Below, in pieces: positions 62,979 through 64,000 of a stretch of 64,000 nucleotides of DNA. The stretch covers positions 226,674 through 290,673 of the forward strand of contig NZ_KE384454.1 in NCBI RefSeq assembly GCF_000425805.1. Reading direction: 5' to 3'. Both the position numbers and the translations under genes were made by a program. This stretch comes from Pseudomonas vranovensis DSM 16006 (GTDB taxonomy: Bacteria; Pseudomonadota; Gammaproteobacteria; Pseudomonadales; Pseudomonadaceae). The notes under the pieces are model-generated. The model was not told where the DNA came from, ran no database searches, and saw nothing but the letters and a program-made list of their open reading frames with translations. Position 1 is the stretch's first letter. Each line of letters opens with the position of its first letter.

Positions 62979-64000
62979 CTATCGCTTGATCATCGCATCA
63001 ACCATTTGCCGCACCTGATCGGTGAAAGGTGGCCGGGTGATGTCCGGACCATCTGCGGCGCGCAGTACCGGCTTCGGATGGCTGAACGTGACAAAGCCCT
63101 GGTGTCCCAGATAACTGCCCATACCACTGTTGCCGACACCGCCAAACGGCAGACTGTCAACACTGGCGTGCAGGGCTACGTTGTTAATCGTCACACCACC
63201 GGACACCGTGCGCTCAAGGACGAACTTTTCCTCGGCCGCATCGCTGCCGAAGTAATACAGCCCCAGCGGACGCGGATGCGCGTTGATGTACGCCACCACC
63301 TCGCGTATGTCCTTGTACGGCTTGATCGGCAACAATGGCCCGAAGATCTCGTCCTGCATGATCTTCAGCTCGTCACCCGGATCGCACAGCAAGGTCGGAA
63401 TCATCTTGTGATGTGGCTGATCGGCGAAATCTTCCTGCGCCGGATTCAACTCGATCAACTCGACCCCAGCCGCTCGGGCTTCCTCAAGGTAGCCCAGCAA
63501 ACGCTCGTAGTGGCGGGTGTTGATTACCGAGGTGTAATCCGGGTTGTCCTTGAGGCTCGGATAGGATTTGGCGACCGCCGCCTTGGCATGCTCGATGAAT
63601 TCTTCCATCGACTCTTCGGGAATAAACACATGATCTGGCGCAAGGCAGACCTGGCCAGCATTCAATAGCTTGCCCGCCATGATCTTGCTCGCTGCTGCCT
63701 TGAGGTCAGCGGAACGCGAAACAATGACTGGCGACTTCCCGCCCAGCTCTAGAGTAACGGGCACCAGATTCTCGGCGGCGGCGCGCATTACATGCTTGCC
63801 AACGCTGCTCGCTCCGGTGAACAGCAGATGATCGAACGGCAGGCTGCAGAATGCCTGGCCGATCTCGGCACCGCCGGTGACGATGGCTATCTCATCCTCG
63901 GCGAAGGTTGCGCTGAACATCCGCTGCATCAATTCAGCACATTTGGGGGTCAGTTCGGAGACTTTGACCATCGCTCGGTTACCGGCCGACAGCGCACTGG
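62979..64000 (-). CDS. Aldehyde dehydrogenase, coniferyl-aldehyde-type (partial, N-terminus outside window)
   Basis: The C-terminal 339 residues of an ALDH; the frame continues to the window edge (SALSAGNRAMVKVSEL). VTLELGGKSPVIVS carries the general-base Glu and NAGQVCLAPDHVF the nucleophile Cys. Sequence style (SELTPKCAELMQRMF, SYLGHQGFVTFSHPKPV) resembles coniferyl aldehyde dehydrogenases (CalB group) that oxidise various hydrophobic aldehydes. It would follow the alcohol dehydrogenase step of the locus. Convergent with the TetR gene. Confidence 0.92.
   Translation of the reverse strand, partial: SALSAGNRAMVKVSELTPKCAELMQRMFSATFAEDEIAIVTGGAEIGQAFCSLPFDHLLFTGASSVGKHVMRAAAENLVPVTLELGGKSPVIVSRSADLKAAASKIMAGKLLNAGQVCLAPDHVFIPEESMEEFIEHAKAAVAKSYPSLKDNPDYTSVINTRHYERLLGYLEEARAAGVELIELNPAQEDFADQPHHKMIPTLLCDPGDELKIMQDEIFGPLLPIKPYKDIREVVAYINAHPRPLGLYYFGSDAAEEKFVLERTVSGGVTINNVALHASVDSLPFGGVGNSGMGSYLGHQGFVTFSHPKPVLRAADGPDITRPPFTDQVRQMVDAMIKR

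Overview
The window reads as a GC-rich Pseudomonas chromosome segment (P. putida/P. fluorescens lineage). The basis is gene content (OprD-type porin, DUF1302/DUF1329 proteins, ArgR-like AraC regulators, an McoA-like multicopper oxidase), Pseudomonas REP-like hairpins, and a near-perfect gammaproteobacterial dif site at 48380-48407. If that site is the working dif, this is the replication terminus.

Layout. 1-6.3 kb: end of a CdaR-type regulator and a glycerate kinase, then a minus-strand copper module (McoA-like multicopper oxidase, SCO/cytochrome c fusion, PCu(A)C chaperone). 6.6-9.4 kb: a solitary tyrosine recombinase divergent from a KfrA-like coiled-coil DNA-binding protein, and a GNAT acetyltransferase. 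9.6-18.7 kb: an eight-gene plus-strand catabolic cluster (flavin monooxygenase, RidA-like, DUF1028, M20 deacetylase, aldehyde dehydrogenase, APC permease, class III aminotransferase, polyamine-type binding protein) that fits use of an amine or N-acyl amine. 18.8-35.4 kb: a large minus-strand locus in two parts, bordered by AraC-type regulators. One part has DUF1302, DUF1329, YCF48-like, RND/MMPL and DUF3313 proteins; the other has an SDR, an MBL-fold enzyme, an exported arylsulfatase and two DUF1254 proteins. Together they look like uptake and processing of a hydrophobic, possibly sulfated, compound. 35.4-37.1 kb: an AspT/YidE-type transporter. 37.3-41.8 kb: a compact four-gene set (KamA-like radical SAM aminomutase, ATP-grasp ligase, IDO/BsmA-type 2OG-Fe hydroxylase, MFS exporter) that looks like an undescribed small-peptide or modified-amino-acid biosynthetic cluster. 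41.9-46.6 kb: OprD-family porin, nitroreductase, AAHS-type MFS carrier and another AraC regulator.

46.6-56.6 kb is an accessory, decayed region around dif. It holds hypothetical genes, a frameshifted HEPN-like gene, dif, a gene-free stretch with GAGACTTTCC repeats, a tyrosine recombinase, a zinc-ribbon-like gene interrupted by an 11-G tract, an antitoxin-like fragment, an Xre regulator surrounded by inverted repeats, a CobB-type sirtuin, a Fic protein and a complete IS1182-type element with 21-bp terminal inverted repeats.

56.7-64 kb is an acyl-CoA catabolic locus: a minus-strand operon (two acyl-CoA dehydrogenases, Zn alcohol dehydrogenase, CaiB/AMACR-type CoA-transferase), a divergent enoyl-CoA hydratase and TetR regulator, and a convergent aldehyde dehydrogenase cut by the window end. 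A perfect 11-4-11 inverted repeat between the divergent units is the likely TetR operator.

No tRNA, rRNA or CRISPR array was seen. All assignments come from reading the sequence; no database search was run.
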